64,000 nucleotides of DNA from Siphonodentalium dalli (GCA_032622095.1 CP136069.1:17043273-17107272), one strand, 5' to 3'. Shown: positions 44,228-55,360, numbered from the stretch's first letter. Notes: a model not told the origin generated them from the sequence alone. A program made the numbers and translations.

Positions 44228-44590
44228 ATTTATATACATTTAGCGAAAAAGCCACTTTTGTAAATGTATTTAAATCGAAAAGTGTATCGTGACAAAAACA
44301 GCCCAAAATACCCAATAGCACCCTTGGCAAAAGTTAATACGAACAATTTCTCTTCATATTGAAACCCGATGATGTATTAAGTCAATCCTGCGCGAGTACA
44401 AATGCGCCCAAAACATTACGCGTTCGTCTTTCCAAACCCAATGACGTATCGATGGTGTTATGACCTTGGTGTTATGAGGCGTTGCGCATTCACCGAGAAG
44501 TAACTGCAACTAGCCACGTGGGCGCCGACCAATCAGAATGCTGAATTTAGTGATGACAACACTTAGTATGTAAATATATGCATATGTGTC
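44228..44590 (+). repeat. dispersed repeat, copy 2 (partner 37610-37900)
   Basis: Continuation of the repeat: CAAAAACAGCCCAAAATA, CCTTGGCAAAAGTTAA, TCAATCCTGCGCGAGT, CCACGTGGGCGCCGACCAAT. Confidence 0.7.
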
Positions 44591-44989
44591 CAATTATTTT
44601 CTGGCAGAGAACACGTACATATGGTAGTTTTATGGTGTCACATTGGACAGGGCATCTTTAAATGCCATTTGTAGATAAAGGTAGATGAGCATGATACTTA
44701 TGTCTGAACAGCTTTAATTTTGGTTTTAAAATGTTACGGTGTTTGAAGATAAATGTCGTAAACGGACATCATAGCTGTTATATATGGATCGCTGTCTGAT
44801 CAACACTTTCTGAACTAAATGGATGCTCCCACCTAGTTATAAAGGTGTCGGTTGGAATGGTCTATTACTCATCTGCAATGATATTCAGGAACTAATAGCA
44901 GACGACAAACAGGGGGAATGAAAATTTATATTCATTGGAAGGAAATACTCAGATAATAAATTCAGCAAATGCCATATCATTTATAAATT
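44591..44989. other. nothing recognised
   Basis: No gene. Confidence 0.3.
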
Positions 44990-45430
44990 GCCCGAAAATA
45001 TTGAAGAAATAAATGCATGAAAGTCACAGGATGATTATTTTCTTAAAGGCCCAATTCATTTTCGAGTCACCGATTATTTTGTTATAGTGCCTTGATATAC
45101 TGTTTTAATACAATGTATGCAATAAAATATGATTAAACTACTATAATTCATCACCGTTTGAAATGAATGTCTCAGAAGGTGCCCATAGAGAAATAGAAAA
45201 CAGATGAAATCATATAACGATTCCCCCGTAATGGCTCCCAGAATGCAACATAATTCAAACTAAAAATATATTTTCAATGGAAGGGGAATAACTCTATATC
45301 TATAAAAAAATCGTTCACAGTTTGTTACACTGAATAAGTTAATAATGTTTTGGAGCTTCCTCTTTCAAATGGTATATCACATGGCATATATTTTATATAA
45401 AATTATCTGGGGGTTCGAAATTAATGGGCT
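44990..45430 (+). repeat. dispersed repeat, copy 2 (inverted partner 40690-41300)
   Basis: Contains GTCTCAGAAGGTGCCCATAG, ATGGCTCCCAGAATGCAAC and AATGGAAGGGGAATAACTCT, each the inverse of a string at 40920-41100. Confidence 0.7.
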
Positions 45431-45574
45431 TTAAATAGAAATTGACGCAGAATAAATATTAACAGTTATAATAAACAGCGCTGCCAAGAGTAATAAATGG
45501 CAATTAACTCCAACGCCGATGTATCCTCATGGAAATAGGTTCATAATAGGACCTAAATATCCGTATATCTACAT

Positions 45575-45770
45575 TGGATGGCGCAGGCCGAATTGAATTG
45601 AATATATTTTATTATAGTGACCTGTGTATACAAATTATACATATGCGTACACAAGTTATGTTACATGCACAATACACCCGGCCGTTAAGGCCTATAAGTC
45701 ACTTTAAGTCCAATATTTACATTAAATCGCATTGCGTGGTGTCGAAAACACATTATACATAGTATCTGAT
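45575..45770 (-). repeat. LINE 3' UTR fragment
   Basis: The minus strand ends in AATAAAATATATTCAATTCA plus ATTCGG, the same AATTCAATTC-type terminus as the LINE end at 12893. Upstream is GGCCTTAACGGCCGGGTGT. No coding part is left. Confidence 0.5.
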
Positions 45771-46568
45771 AAGTCGAGAGTTTGTCGATTCGCCTGTTCT
45801 CCTGAAAATCAGCACATTATCTGCTTATAATATTATTTGTTTTAGGTAAGGATACCATGCTTAGAATCGCCTCATTTTAAGTAGAAAATATGCTGTAAAT
45901 GAGAAGATTTTAGTCACATTATCGACTCATATTGTGGCAGTTCTAAGCAGATTATGTGCGGACATTGACACAAATAAGCCAACTCACGACTTTTCAGGTG
46001 AACGATCTTTAACAGGTGTTTTCACTGTGGCCCGCGCCATAAGACGAAATGAACGGATTAGAGTCAATTATCTGTTTATTTCAGAATCAAATAACCACAC
46101 TCTGTAAATATAGGTCGACTATGTAAATATTTGTGCGAGGATATGTTGATTCGTGTTATAATTTCCTGACAAAATGCTGGCTTATTTCATATTGAAATAG
46201 TCCCATATAGGGCGGTTCTAATAATGTTTTTATTTAGCATTTCCTAACCAATGGCTTGTTCATCCGGGTCAGAACAATGTTTAGGCTATTTGTGAATTTG
46301 TTTGGTCATTTTCCAGAAACTTGTGCCAAATAAAAAAAAAATTAGGATCGTATTTGAATTCACGCAGTACTATTTTTCGCTCTGTTTTGAATTCACGTAC
46401 CCTGCTGCACTAATTAAAAACTGACAGAAATATTTTCGTAAACGTCTTGTATTTGATGACAGTTTCAGTTTTTAATTATCCCTGACGATACATGTGTATA
46501 TATAAAATATCGGAGAAAATATACATGGAATATAACTGAGTCATAATTTTGTTGTGAAGATGAGTGCT
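45771..46568. other. no supported gene
   Basis: GTTTTTAATTATCCC / AATTAAAAACTGACAG inverted strings at 46410-46480 indicate one more degraded palindrome. Otherwise nothing. Confidence 0.3.
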
Positions 46569-46947
46569 TTAACCCTTTACCCAACAAACCGGCCAAAACC
46601 GGCCAAATAAAGCTTCAACAGCCCAAAATATCTTCGGTCTGTCTCAATAGAACCATACAAATATGGATATCATTGGAACCGGCTCCTTGACCACATTGTG
46701 ATGGTTACAGTTATGCCCTGTGCCAATGCATTCTCTTATATATGCGAGTCGACCATAGGTCGCCTCGCATATATAAGAGAATGCATTGGCCTAAAAAAAA
46801 TCTTTTTTCTTACATTCTTTAACAATTTTATAATTTTTAATGTGTTAAGCCAATGCATTCTCTTATATATGCGAGGCGACCTATGGTCGACTCGCATATA
46901 TAAGAGAATGCATTGGCACAGGGCCGTTCTGTTGGGTAAAGGGTTAA
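46569..46947 (+). mobile_element. TTAA-flanked piggyBac-type MITE, copy 5
   Basis: TTAA at 46569-46572 and 46944-46947; 371 bp between. Shell and hairpins nearly identical to copies 1 and 4; the spacer is about 20 bases shorter. Confidence 0.85.
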
Positions 46948-47638
46948 TAAATATTTATGGACATCCTGGAATTGAACTTATTATTGATCATTGCATCAGA
47001 AAATTGGTTGAATATGTAGGTAAATATTTTTGTCTTGGAACCCATATAGTTTACGCCAAATGTGTACTATACAATTGGACTATCGGAACTATGTCAACGT
47101 ATGTTGCAGCCTGACATTTCGAAATAATCTTGTTTCAGGCATGACATTGGCCAGTAATGTGATTATTTTACTAGGACATGGGGTTGTGTGAGGTGATAGA
47201 CCCCCCCCCCCCCAAAGCACCACCCGCCTGGTACCACGCCCGTTTTACTGATAAGCAACATACATTTACAACACCTAATTGTTCGTTGGAATTTATGTAC
47301 ATTGATTACAGCAAATTATTATAAAATACTTAACTTATATTATATAGTCTGAATTTTTCAACAGTGTTGCTGTTTTCTTAGAATGGGGGAGTTTGCTGGA
47401 CTTATTGAGAAAAAGTTTGAAAGTTAATTGATAGGTAACATCACTAAAATGAGATAATAATCATATCGTTTAGCCTCACCCACGTGACACACACGAATAT
47501 CTACGTAGTGCAGAGTTACCAGGGACACACACTCCCTACACTCCGTACAAACGCAAGAAGCGGGATCTCTCTATAGTATGCATATATAGTTACGGATATA
47601 GTTACATATATAGTTATACTAGCGGGTGAGAACATACC
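46948..47638. other. no supported gene; 13-C tract
   Basis: C run at 47201-47213. A 138-codon plus frame (46698-47114) runs out of the MITE and is not supported. Confidence 0.3.
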
Positions 47639-48060
47639 GATTAAACCACTGTGGGGGAACTACTCCTGGCGATTTGTTTCTCTACCGAGCTTTATTTACA
47701 TTTTCTATCGAGCAAAGTTTCCGAACGGCATACACTACTTCATTTAATGAAGAGAATCGAACGCTCGGTAGAGACTCGGAGTCCCAAGTCCTCAGCAGAG
47801 AATCGGCATCGGAAAATAAAAAGTCAATTTCTGTGCATTTCGGGATTAGTTTTTAACTTTTTTTTTACACAAACTGATGGCCAGTGACTATAATTTCACG
47901 GTGGCGCTATGAAACACACGAAACGCTGTTCTAATGTTGTTGTTGTTTACGTTTATGCAACGATTTCTCGATAGAGAATCGGAATCGTCGTTAAAAATGC
48001 TAACGAAACTCGGTAGAGAACCAAATTACCAGGAGTAGTTCCCCCCACAGTGGATTAAAC
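47639..48060. mobile_element. non-autonomous hAT-type element with 8-bp target duplication
   Basis: GATTAAAC at 47639-47646 and 48053-48060 flanks a 406-bp element. Termini CACTGTGGGGGAACTACTCC and GGAGTAGTTCCCCCCACAGTG form an inverted repeat extending about 45 bases to CTCTACCGAG. The CTCTACCGAG / CTCGGTAGAG motif recurs inside (about 47765, and as CTCGATAGAG near 47970). An 8-bp duplication with CA...TG termini is the hAT signature. Two overlapping frames of about 77 codons lack transposase motifs. Confidence 0.85.
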
Positions 48061-48171
48061 GGTTTGGGGACTTTGACATCTGATGATATTCGGAGGTGAT
48101 TGCTGACTCAGGCTTCAAACTTTGTGCAAAAGTTTGGCCATTAACGGTCAGATGCACGTTTCGCCAAAATG

Positions 48172-48860
48172 TCCTGGTATTTCTAATTTGATTTTCTCAA
48201 AATCTGTCAGGAATTTATTTGTGAAATTTGGTACAAGAGATATTGTGATAAAATATTTAAGAACCATCGAACAATTGGTTATTATAATCTCAATTACTTC
48301 ACTTTTATGTCATGGAAAATATTTTAAATTTCACCGTTTTCAGGTACCAAGAACTTCCGTAAATTATATTTGTTTCAAAATTGCATGATACCACATCTGA
48401 AGATCATGAGAGGAGACTTAATTTTTCTTGATTCATGAAATTTGATGATTATTTTCACTTAGAAAGACAATTAGCCACATTTAATTTTCTATATTTGAGA
48501 ATTTTCATGTCATTCATGTTGTTCAATGAAAAATTGGGCTGAGATGAGTTCTGGGTCATGGATTCATAACCATGTTAAAGCTGACCACCATATATCTTAA
48601 CACTGTCGCCTAATTTATGTTGATTGCTCACTGCTTGAGTGGATCACACTGCATATCAGCAATTGTTTTCATTGGGCTGGAATATTTCTCACTGCTTTAT
48701 TCTTCATTATAGTATACGGGGGTATGACACTATATTATGGAATTAAAAATCGAACTCCACATTATGATACACATGAAACCTCCTCGCATAGAGCCAATAA
48801 GCTATTTGATGATTGGAGTTTTGCGTGAAATTATTAATTATTCTTGCAGTTCTTGGTACC
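48172..48860. repeat. dispersed repeat in two blocks (inverted partner 62770-63063)
   Basis: Block 48172-48325 (AAGAACCATCGAACAATTGG, TCAGGAATTTATTTGTGAAA) and block 48725-48855 (AACTCCACATTATGATACAC, AGTTCTTGGTACC) are reverse-complemented and adjacent in 62770-63063. Here they are separated by about 400 bases of other sequence bounded by GGTACCAAGAACT and its inverse. Confidence 0.65.
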
Positions 48861-49196
48861 TAAAGGGACAACAAAGAAAATAATATTTTCAACCTCTCGA
48901 ATGCATTTAAATCCATTGTTTTTGTTGTCTCTTAATAGCTGCTCAGATTCTACATACAATGAAGCTGATTATATGTGAAATCCACGATTGTTTTCCAGAT
49001 AGATCCAGAGAAATAATTTGTTGAAAATCTTTATTTATGCAAAATGTGCATCTCCATCTTAACAGTTTCGTTTTTCGAAAACATCTGGCCATTGGCCAAT
49101 GCGGTCGACAACGTTACTCCTAAACAATGGTGAAATGGGTACGTGCAATGTAATTGTTGGTGTAACTGAGCCTAATTTAGTTTAAAGGATATGTAC
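48861..49196. other. intron or 3' flank of the lectin-EGF gene
   Basis: No further EGF exon, transmembrane exon, stop-bearing exon or polyadenylation context recognised between 45.8 kb and 49.2 kb on the minus strand. The gene's 3' part is either further left or too diverged to see. Confidence 0.3.
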
Positions 49197-49310
49197 CTTC
49201 GTCACACCTGTAGCCAGTCCATCCATGATTGCAACTGCAGCTATAGGCGCCGTCACCATTCGCGCAGGTACCATGTACACATGTGCCGTTTACGTCACAC
49301 TCATTAATAT
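49197..49310 (-). CDS. EGF-like domain exon 6 of the lectin-EGF gene (partial gene)
   Basis: A 114-base exon, phase 1 at both ends, with acceptor CAG at 49313-49311 and donor GTACAT from 49196. Read in phase 1 it encodes (D)INECDVNGTCVHGTCANG then DGAYSCSCNHGWTGYRCDE(G). All six cysteines of an EGF fold are present. The DINEC start fits a calcium-binding EGF, and CANGDGAYSCSC fits the C-x-[DN]-x4-[FY]-x-C-x-C consensus for Asp/Asn beta-hydroxylation. It is the last exon found in transcription direction; no stop follows in the window. The role is inferred to be an extracellular adhesion or spacer module. A stand-alone EGF pseudo-exon is less likely given the intact splice sites. Confidence 0.85.
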
Positions 49311-50139
49311 CTGAAGATGAACGTAAATTTGGTGAGATATATAGAGGATGTCCAACGAGTTATGTTGGCGTAAAAGATTTTATGAAGCGAGTTTGATAAA
49401 TTTGATTCACAACGAGTGGTTGACGAGATGTGAATCAAATTTATCAAACGAGTTTCATAAAATCTTATAACCCAACATAACGAGTTTCATAAAATATGAT
49501 ATCCCAACATAACGAGTTGAATAACTTGCATATCACATGAGAAAAAAAACTAGAGCTGTATGCCTTTTTAACAAATCAAGTTCCTTAAAAGAAGCGGAAA
49601 AATACATGCACAATGCATACATTTACGGCGTTGGCTGAGATGATTCACAACCGTATATGACAGTATTTTGCGCTCTTACGAAAAATATAATCCACCAATT
49701 TGCCTCTTTGTTTTTGTATCTATTTTGGTTAGTGCAACGAAGATGGACAATTATTTAAATTTGATGGACAAAGCAATAGTTTTGCAATGTATCATGTTGG
49801 TGCCATTTTGAAATAGTATTAATACGCGCGGTCATTTTGTTGGCGGAAATGGCGGCAGAATATCACAAAGGCAATTTTAACATAACTGTTTTTGTTTGTA
49901 TACATCACAAATATATCAACAGGCTATCAGACTAATTAATTATGCCAACAACCCATATCGGATACGGCAAATAAAATCGAATATCGATCCGATTTGTGTT
50001 AAAGAAGATTTTGGCGACCAAATTTCACAACCTTGAAAATTGGCGACCTAAGTCACATTTATATCTTCTCAACAGTCACATTTATATGGAAAACAGGGGT
50101 AGCAGTATGCGAGCATACATTGGTACATAGCCATCTTCT

Positions 50140-50560
50140 CTGGTTGAGTTATTTATTTAAACGCCTCAAGAAAAGATAGTCCCCCTAACATTTTATGAGA
50201 TTATGGATGGATTTTGACAAAACTTTACGGAAATGTTTAGTGGTATCTAAGACACAACCTGTGCAAGGCACCGTCGTGTGAGTTCTGTTATGGCTGGCTG
50301 AGCACGAATTGAATGGAAGAGGGGTGCTTTTCAAAAGTTGCAAAACATGGCATAGAGCAGACAGTCACTCCCGTATTCCATTGTTACACAAGTCGTTACT
50401 GGCTGTAAACGTGGTCCAAAAGTGACACTGAGAGTCCATAACATGCGTGTCATTTTCGTGACAAAATATGCCCGCTGCATGCCCAGGCCATTCAGTCTAA
50501 TCACATTCCTTTGGAATGACACTTTGACGTTTCATGTCATGAGCAACACAGAGTTATTGA
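50140..50560 (-). repeat. dispersed repeat (same-strand partner 59140-59330)
   Basis: AGTCCCCC, GGATGGATTTTGACAAAACTTT, ATCTAAGACACAACC and TATGGCTGGCTGAGCACGA correspond to 59140-59290. Non-coding. Both copies lie in introns of the lectin-EGF gene. Confidence 0.65.
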
Positions 50561-51078
50561 AATCAGTCACTTTGAAGCCATTTTTTCAGTAAACCATGTT
50601 TCCCACCATGCGCTATCAAGAGATAAGGATGTTCCAAGCCCATGCCAGAAGTGGGGGACCAATATATATTATGGTGACTTTCTTGTTTTTTGAGGTGTTT
50701 AGGTTAATAAAACGACGAATACTCACTTAGATGTGAGAGGCATGGCTGCCATTAAGCTCCAAGCAGAGTTCAGTCCCCTACGCAGGACTTACCACTGCCC
50801 CGCACCTACACGTAATGTGATGAAATGTCACATTTTTTTTATATGATACTTTTGTAGGCTACAATTCATTATGAATTATTCTGAGAAACTGAAGTGTCCA
50901 TATTCATTTGAAAATTGTCTAGATGAAGCCAGAATGAATTGTAACTGACAAAACACTTCAATAAAAATGTTAGATTTAATTAAGAAAATACACATGCGGC
51001 AGCGTTCAGACACAGCGTAGCGAGGTGATTGCATTTTAACTCTGTTTTGCAGCTTAGGCTGCCATTTTCCGGCACATT

Positions 51079-52560
51079 ATGAAGGTGCTTCTCGGCCCCG
51101 GATATTATGGAACCGGCGTACGTTTCAAAATTCAATTAAACCGCATCAGGAACATGCTTCCACTTCAAAACTCATGTCATGAGGATGATGAACAACTAGT
51201 CTACGATATTCTATTTAATATGTATAGCAGACATCCTCCCCTTTCTCGTGTCATCCATACATTTTTGTTCCACCGTCAATATGTGGGGAAGTAATATTAG
51301 GTAGTGTAGTTTAAACAGTATTTATTCCATGAATATTACACATAAATTACAACATATCAGAATATAACATCATGGACCGGATTCGACATCAAGCGTGTGG
51401 GCTTATGTGAGTCGTGTCCGGGAATTAGTTTTATACATCACCCCCAGCGAGAGAGCGACTTCATATACAATATTATGACGTACGATATACTTTTCTTAAT
51501 CCAGATATTACTGTCGTTTCGTGGAGCCGATTATTACTCTCGCAATGCGGGTGGGGCTATGTTCGTCATGTTTTGGCATTGTGTAATTGTATAGGACATA
51601 AGGACAAACTGTCTTGGCAATAGGTGTTATACTGATGATGTATCTCTCCCCTATGTTTTATGTATTGGTTCAGAGATGCAGACTAATACTTCGAGTCGAA
51701 ACGTTATGTGGCATGCGCTAAGCATGTCATATAGTCAGAAACCTGCAACTGATGATGATATTATCAAAACATTTGGGCATATGTTTAACTCGTTGGGAGT
51801 AATTTAAATTGTTTATAAATTCTACTTTTGGCATTAAATGAAATCTTGTTTTTGTGGGGTACGTTGTTTTTGTGATGTACGTTCTAAAACTATTTTCAAA
51901 ATTCAAACAAACCGCTCCAGGATCCAGCTTCCAGCTCAAAATTCATGTCATCAGAACGAGGAGCAATTTGTCTGCGAGAAATTGGGACCTTGGTCATCAT
52001 CATATTTAGCCTCGAATCTTCTTTAATATGCCTAGCAGACAACCTCCCCTTTCTTTTGACATCCATGCATTTATGCACCACCTTCATTATGTGGGGAATT
52101 TATATGACGGGTAGGTTGTAAGCCATTATTTCTTTCACTCTACTTATGTTGACAAACGGAAAGGCCATATAAGGTCCGTCAGCCAGTGCTCCATTTTGAC
52201 TTGTTCTTGTAATTCCGGAGGGTTAGGTGTGATTTTTGTTGACCCCGGCAGATGTATCACCTTGTCAGGCACCCACTTACATGTATTGGTTAACCTATAC
52301 ACTAGGTATTATAGATAATGATGGTGTATCTCTTCCCTATGTTGTCTGTATTGATTCAGAGATGCAGAATAATACTTCGAATCGCAATGGCGTCAATCAG
52401 ATTATTTTCACTTTCCGCTTCTTTTCAGTATGAAGTATAGGTTTTAAATCATTATTTGTGTCACTATGCCTATGTTGACAAACGGAAAGCCGTCAGTTAC
52501 ATTCATTCCGGAGGGATAGGTGTCATTTTAACGGATCCTGTCAAATGTGTCACCTGGCCA
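51079..52560 (+). repeat. degenerate duplicated segment in the intron
   Basis: 51110-51300 (CAAAATTCAATTAAACCGC, GCAGACATCCTCCCCTTTCT, ATGTGGGGAA) recurs at 51895-52100. 51620-51700 (GATGATGTATCTCTCCCCTA, GAGATGCAGACTAATACTTC) recurs at 52315-52385. 52125-52300 (TATGTTGACAAACGGAAAG, TTCCGGAGGG) recurs at 52455-52590. It looks like an old duplicated unit of about 700-780 bp. Short frames here (for example 51079-51294) have no recognised domain. Confidence 0.6.
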
Positions 52561-52610
52561 GACACACACTAACCTATACGGGTTACCTATGCAAGAACTC
52601 TAGCACTAAC

Positions 52611-52730
52611 CTGCATCACACATTGATCCTGTCCACCCCGGATAACAGCCACATGTGGACCCACCAGGTAAGTTCACACAACGACCGTGGATGCAGTCCA
52701 TATACATATCACTCAGGCATTCGTCCACAT
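52611..52730 (-). CDS. EGF-like domain exon 5 of the lectin-EGF gene
   Basis: A 120-base phase 1-1 exon with acceptor ACAG (52734-52731) and donor GTTAGT from 52610. It encodes (D)VDECLSDMYMDCIHGRCV then NLPGGSTCGCYPGWTGSMCDA(G). Six cysteines in EGF order and a DVDEC start indicate a calcium-binding EGF. The hydroxylation consensus is broken (serine where F/Y is expected: CVNLPGGSTCGC). The extra residues between the first two cysteines (CLSDMYMDC) are typical of calcium-binding EGFs. The upstream minus-strand reading TSSCAIYFYT is intron, not coding. Confidence 0.88.
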
Positions 52731-52796
52731 CTGTATAAAAATATATAGCACACGATGATGTAACGTTTCGTGCGGCCATCGTGATATGGAGAAAAT

Positions 52797-53155
52797 CCTG
52801 TGCCATTGCATTATCTTAAACACGCGAGTCGAACATAGGTCGCCTCGCATATATGAGAGAATGCATTGGCCTAACAAATTTTATATTGTGTTTTATAATT
52901 GTTAAACAATTTAAGAGAAAAATGATAAAACATTGATAAATAATGTACGAACAAAATGATAACAAAAATGATAAAATTGTTAAAGAATGTAAGAAAACAG
53001 GATAGAAAAAATGAAAAAATGATAAAAATTGTTATACATAGTAAGCAGAAAAAATTATAAAAATTGTTTAAAAAAAGGTAAGAAAAAAATGATAGAAATT
53101 TTTATAATGTAAGAAAAATTGACAAAAATGGATACAAAAATGTTAGGCCAATGCA
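52797..53155 (-). mobile_element. hairpin-module element without a recognisable shell
   Basis: CCTGTGCCATTGCATTATCT, one degenerate hairpin (GTCGAACATAGGTCGCC tip), a long AT spacer of GATAAAAATTGTTA-like units, and a right arm cut off at GGCCAATGCATTCTC (53146-53160). The second hairpin is lost. Confidence 0.6.
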
Positions 53156-53310
53156 TTCTCAAATATGGATAAACCAAGAGCAGCATAGAGGGCGACTTGG
53201 GAGACATCGTCTCCTTTTACAATTTGTCACTCTCCTATTTTTGTCCCAGGGAGAAGTGACTTCTCTCGCATATAACAGCAAATCTTGGTCGAGGCGCTTG
53301 GTGTTAATGG

Positions 53311-53640
53311 TTGCTATGGAGATATACAAAATCGAAAAATATACATATGATATTATGGCAGTTTTAGCAAATTAAACTACACCATGAATGACCTTATGGT
53401 GAAAACAATAATAACAGTAGTTGTTAGTGTGTACCTGAATGAAAAATTACCACATTTCCTACATACAGCGATGGTAACGGTTGCTATGGACATTACCCGA
53501 AATCGAAGTAATGCACATGTATGGCTGATATTATTGGCAGTTTTAACAAACTAAACTACACCATGTAGCATTTTTATGATGAACACAATTATAATAGTTG
53601 TTATTTGAGTGGGAATGACAGGCAAATTACCACATGTCTT
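53311..53640. repeat. 169-bp tandem duplication
   Basis: GTTGCTATGGAGATATACAA (53311) and GTTGCTATGGACATTACCCG (53480) start two units that both contain GGCAGTTTTA.CAAA.TAAA + CTACACCATG and AATTACCACAT. Clearly diverged. Confidence 0.7.
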
Positions 53641-53892
53641 ACTTACTTATATGTCACAACATCATGTTAAAGTATATTTTACTTATTATAATGGTGTAAT
53701 TACTCAATATAGTGGTTTTATGAATGGGCTCTTGTGTTGTTTAATACTTTTTGGACCAAAGAATGGTGAATGAGTAAATTGAAATTCATCCAGTGTTACT
53801 TCTTCCTAATACATTCCACTTCTTCTGAAGTTAAGTAGTGACTTCTCCCAATTTGAATCCTCTCGGCTGGTCCCTGAGATAAACGAACCCTG

Positions 53893-54490
53893 TTGAATTG
53901 GATAATCGGGAATTCGATCATGGGAATAGTTTGTTTTCATGCTCGATTCCCTGAATATCCAACGTATGGTATGGTTATCTACATTGTACCGCCAGTACTT
54001 AATGATGAATTTGTTGGTCTGAAATTGCAATTAGTTGGAAATTTTCCAACATTGGCGCGTATCACTATAGGAAAGCAGTTCATTATTAATAATTCTCGCC
54101 TCTATACGTGGTTTTATCATAGAACAATAAACCAACAGCATAATAATGAAATTGTGGAAGGTTTTCTTCACCAGAAAGGCATATCGAAACAAAGACGATT
54201 AGCTATGTAAACACCACCACCAGACATACTAGAAAACCCTCCACCGTCGATACAACTGATATCAGATTAACTGCATCTTGATAGAGATGTTAACATTTCA
54301 TAACCTTATAAATCACCACTAATAATACCACTAATGAAAGAGTTTCCTGAATTGAGTGGTATTGGTAGACAAATATTATTAAATTTTCTTGAGAAATAAA
54401 AAATGACTTGCCAAAAGTTTTGCCAAATGAAAATATTTTCTGCCAAATGTGAATAATGTTTTGCCATTGGAAAATTTGGCAAGTAGCGTG
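53893..54490 (+). repeat. dispersed repeat, copy 2, with an unidentified 105-codon frame
   Basis: The frame 53893-54210 reads through CFHARFPEYPTYGMVIYIVP and ends HQKGISKQRRLAM. No family is recognised. Its 3' third and the following 280 bases are the repeat shared with 17130-17645, where the frame is not open. It is most likely transposon-derived, not host coding; it is antisense to the lectin-EGF gene. Confidence 0.55.
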
Positions 54491-54774
54491 AACTCTGTAT
54501 ATACTGTGAATACAGTATCAGGCTGGAATTTCCAAGAGTTGAGAGTTTGAGGTAACAGTTCCAACGCAATGATTGGGGTGCAAATGGAAATCTGGCAAGT
54601 AGGTGTTTGGTCTGGTTGGGGGATGGGGGTGCAGTTAAAATTTCAGCGTGGAAACAACCCTTTAGCCACGCCCTGTATGCACACCGAGCTATCAGCATTT
54701 TGAACCGCTGGGGTCTAAAATAATCGCACAATATAAGCCATGAATATATACTACTTCGTGTATAATATACTTAC

Positions 54775-54891
54775 CTGTGTCACACATCGCACCAGTCCAA
54801 CCGGAGTAACAGTGACATTCATAACCCACGTCTGTGTTGAAACAGTGACCATGAAGGCAATTCGACTGTCCATTTTCACATGCGTTGATGT
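54775..54891 (-). CDS. EGF-like domain exon 4 of the lectin-EGF gene
   Basis: A 117-base phase 1-1 exon with acceptor CCACAG (54897-54892) and consensus donor GTAAGT from 54774. It encodes (D)INACENGQSNCLHGHCFN then TDVGYECHCYSGWTGAMCDT(G). Six cysteines. DINAC lacks the usual glutamate before the first cysteine (E to A), so calcium binding may be weaker. CFNTDVGYECHC matches the Asp/Asn beta-hydroxylation consensus. WTGAMCD closely resembles WTGSMCD of exon 5, suggesting exon duplication. Confidence 0.88.
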
Positions 54892-55180
54892 CTGTGGAAC
54901 AAATCATCGAGAACTAAGCTAACGTTGAATCAACCATAGACATGCATGCAAATTACAAAGGCTATTACACCCTCTTTCCGGATGTTTTGTCCTGTTTATA
55001 ATAGTGATTTACCGTTGGTCATGACGTATATAAGATGTAGATTTCTTAAACAATTCTCACCATAAGTGTTTGTCTAATACATAACACATTCTTAATTTTT
55101 ACGTTTCAAAACATTTATGGAGGTAAGAAAATATCGTTGTTAATAACATGCATGCACGAACAAAGTACAAAGTATCCATC

Positions 55181-55280
55181 GCAGGGGCATATATACCTTG
55201 ATCACACCTGGTTCCCATCCAGCCATCACTACAGGGGCCTACATACCTTGATCACACCTGGTTCCCATCCATCCATCACT
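55181..55280 (-). repeat. 50-bp tandem duplication of the EGF exon 3 donor end
   Basis: Copy B (55231-55280) spans the last 34 coding bases, the GT donor and the first intron bases of exon 3. Copy A (55181-55230) repeats it with three to four differences. The second donor (GTATAT) is intact. Use of it would add GTATGTAG and so an in-frame stop (G-M-stop) right after the normal exon end. Confidence 0.85.
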
Positions 55281-55360
55281 GCAGTTGCAGCTATAGCTAC
55301 CCATCTCATTCGTGCAGTTTCCGTTTACACAATACATCGAGTCCCTGCACTCATTGATGT
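55247..55360 (-). CDS. EGF-like domain exon 3 of the lectin-EGF gene
   Basis: A 114-base phase 1-1 exon with acceptor TTTTCAG (to 55361) and donor GTATGT from 55246. It encodes (D)INECRDSMYCVNGNCTNE then MGSYSCNCSDGWMGTRCDQ(G). Six cysteines, a calcium-binding DINEC start, and CTNEMGSYSCNC matching the hydroxylation consensus. Its 3' end is copied in tandem immediately downstream (55181-55230). That copy lacks an acceptor and does not extend to the first cysteines, so it is not a domain by itself. Confidence 0.9.

Larger units (their letters stand above)
49311..52610 (-). other. intron between EGF exons 6 and 5
   Basis: Holds dispersed repeats (50140-50560, 51079-52560) and an inverted TTTATCAAACTCG motif pair at about 49395-49450. 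No additional exon with EGF cysteine spacing recognised. Confidence 0.5.
52731..54774 (-). other. intron between EGF exons 5 and 4
   Basis: Filled with repeats: a hairpin-module element (52797-53155), a 169-bp tandem duplication (53311-53640) and a dispersed repeat with an unexplained open frame (53893-54490). No extra EGF exon recognised. Confidence 0.5.

Noticed and set aside
55185-55230. An additional EGF exon left of exon 3
   Set aside because: Only the last third of the domain plus donor is duplicated. No acceptor and no first four cysteines.
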